Notes under the pieces: model-generated | What the model saw: the letters and a program-made list of their open reading frames with translations, nothing else | What the model was told of the DNA's origin: nothing | The model's database searches: none | Source: Pseudomonas weihenstephanensis | GTDB lineage: Bacteria; Pseudomonadota; Gammaproteobacteria; Pseudomonadales; Pseudomonadaceae | DNA: 64,000 nt | Assembly: GCF_001043055.1 (NCBI RefSeq) | Contig: NZ_JYLF01000003.1 | Location: 1-64,000, forward strand | Direction of reading: 5' to 3' | Made by a program: the position numbers and the translations under genes | In this document: piece after piece, positions 63,775 through 64,000 of the stretch | Position numbering within the stretch: the first letter of the stretch is position 1 | How the letters are laid out: every line of letters begins with the position of its first letter

Positions 63775-64000
63775 TTACTGCGGGTGAGTGATAAACTGTT
63801 TGGCCAGTGCTTCGAAGGCCGGAATGGTCACAGGATCATTGGCCGAGTTGCTGGCAATCGGATGGGAGGCGAACCGCACGATCACCATTTCCGCTTTCGG
63901 ATCGATGTAAATCCGTTGACCGTATACGCCGCGGGCCATAAAGGCTCCATCCGGGTTATGCGTCACCCACCACATGTTGCGGTAACTGCCGCCTTTGAGC
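63775..64000 (-). CDS. serine hydrolase (class C beta-lactamase-related), 3' part
   Basis: The last ~75 codons of a gene cut by the right edge. YRNMWWVTHNPDGAFMARGVYGQRIYI and KAEMVIVRFASHP fit the C-terminal part of NylB/esterase-type beta-lactamase-fold hydrolases. The SxxK nucleophile and YxN motifs would lie outside the window, so activity cannot be judged. The stop is followed by a short spacer to the small membrane protein gene. Confidence 0.72.
   Translation of the reverse strand, partial: LKGGSYRNMWWVTHNPDGAFMARGVYGQRIYIDPKAEMVIVRFASHPIASNSANDPVTIPAFEALAKQFITHPQ

Noticed and set aside
1..64000. CRISPR arrays, prophage, insertion sequences, toxin-antitoxin pairs, secretion clusters or tRNA genes.
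   Set aside because: No direct-repeat arrays, transposase, integrase or attachment duplications, and no cloverleaf with the GTTCRA loop were seen. The only repeated DNA is REP hairpins and the small motif clusters listed.

Overview
The window reads as a chromosomal segment of a Pseudomonas (fluorescens/putida-type lineage). The evidence is the gene content and order: gcdHG next to an rRNA operon, pst-phoU, purEK, aspA, pycAB-pycR, uvrD, pdxY, the zinc-responsive folE2/COG0523 block, cls and cfa. Pseudomonas-type REP hairpins and a recognisable Pseudomonas 16S leader support this. I see no phage, insertion sequence, CRISPR array, tRNA or integrated element. The left edge is the leader of an rRNA operon that runs off the window on the minus strand, and the right edge cuts a serine hydrolase gene.

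Layout. 1-433: rrn leader with three tandem sigma70 promoters. 450-3921: glutarate/glutaryl-CoA catabolism (gcdG, gcdH, divergent gcdR). 4358-8918: proton-translocating transhydrogenase (pntAA-pntAB-pntB) and an acetyl-CoA/succinate CoA-transferase. 9237-12799: a DUF1127 protein, then three tandem DUF2388 periplasmic proteins translationally coupled to a large HExxH/DUF4105 envelope protein; this is the least understood gene cluster here. 12905-22419: phosphate block (response regulator, phoU, pstB, pstA, pstC, pstS, MHS-family transporter) with two Pho-box arrays. 22594-25082: an unrecognised structured leader, a thioesterase, a sugar-phosphate mutarotase and two small envelope proteins. 25189-26854: purEK with a terminator hairpin in its leader. 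27197-27766: a small metzincin-like metalloprotease.

27813-33257: aspartate/asparagine metabolism (LysR, aspA, AGCS symporter, asparaginase). 33348-36687: AraC regulator, acetylpolyamine amidohydrolase and polyamine-binding protein. 36792-39621: MocR regulator facing two acetyltransferases. 39865-44253: two-subunit pyruvate carboxylase and PycR. 44195-49885: a small conserved protein, a HexR-like regulator, a PAS-GGDEF-EAL protein and UvrD. 50227-55809: Tim44-like protein, SMI1/KNR4 protein, CPA2 antiporter, thioesterase, pdxY and a DUF3301 protein. 56071-59982: zinc-starvation block (two COG0523 GTPases, DUF1826, FolE2) divergent from two Zur-like boxes. 60028-64000: DUF3617 protein, cardiolipin synthase, cyclopropane-fatty-acid synthase, a small membrane protein and the serine hydrolase fragment.

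Most of the window is ordinary core genome. The items most worth a second look are the DUF2388/DUF4105 cluster, the structured RNA before the thioesterase, the purE leader terminator, a 17-codon ORF whose ribosome binding site lies in a hairpin, the run of DnaA-box-like 9-mers inside the MocR linker, and the extracytoplasmic insertions in PstC and PstA. All family names are from recognition of the sequence; no database search was run.
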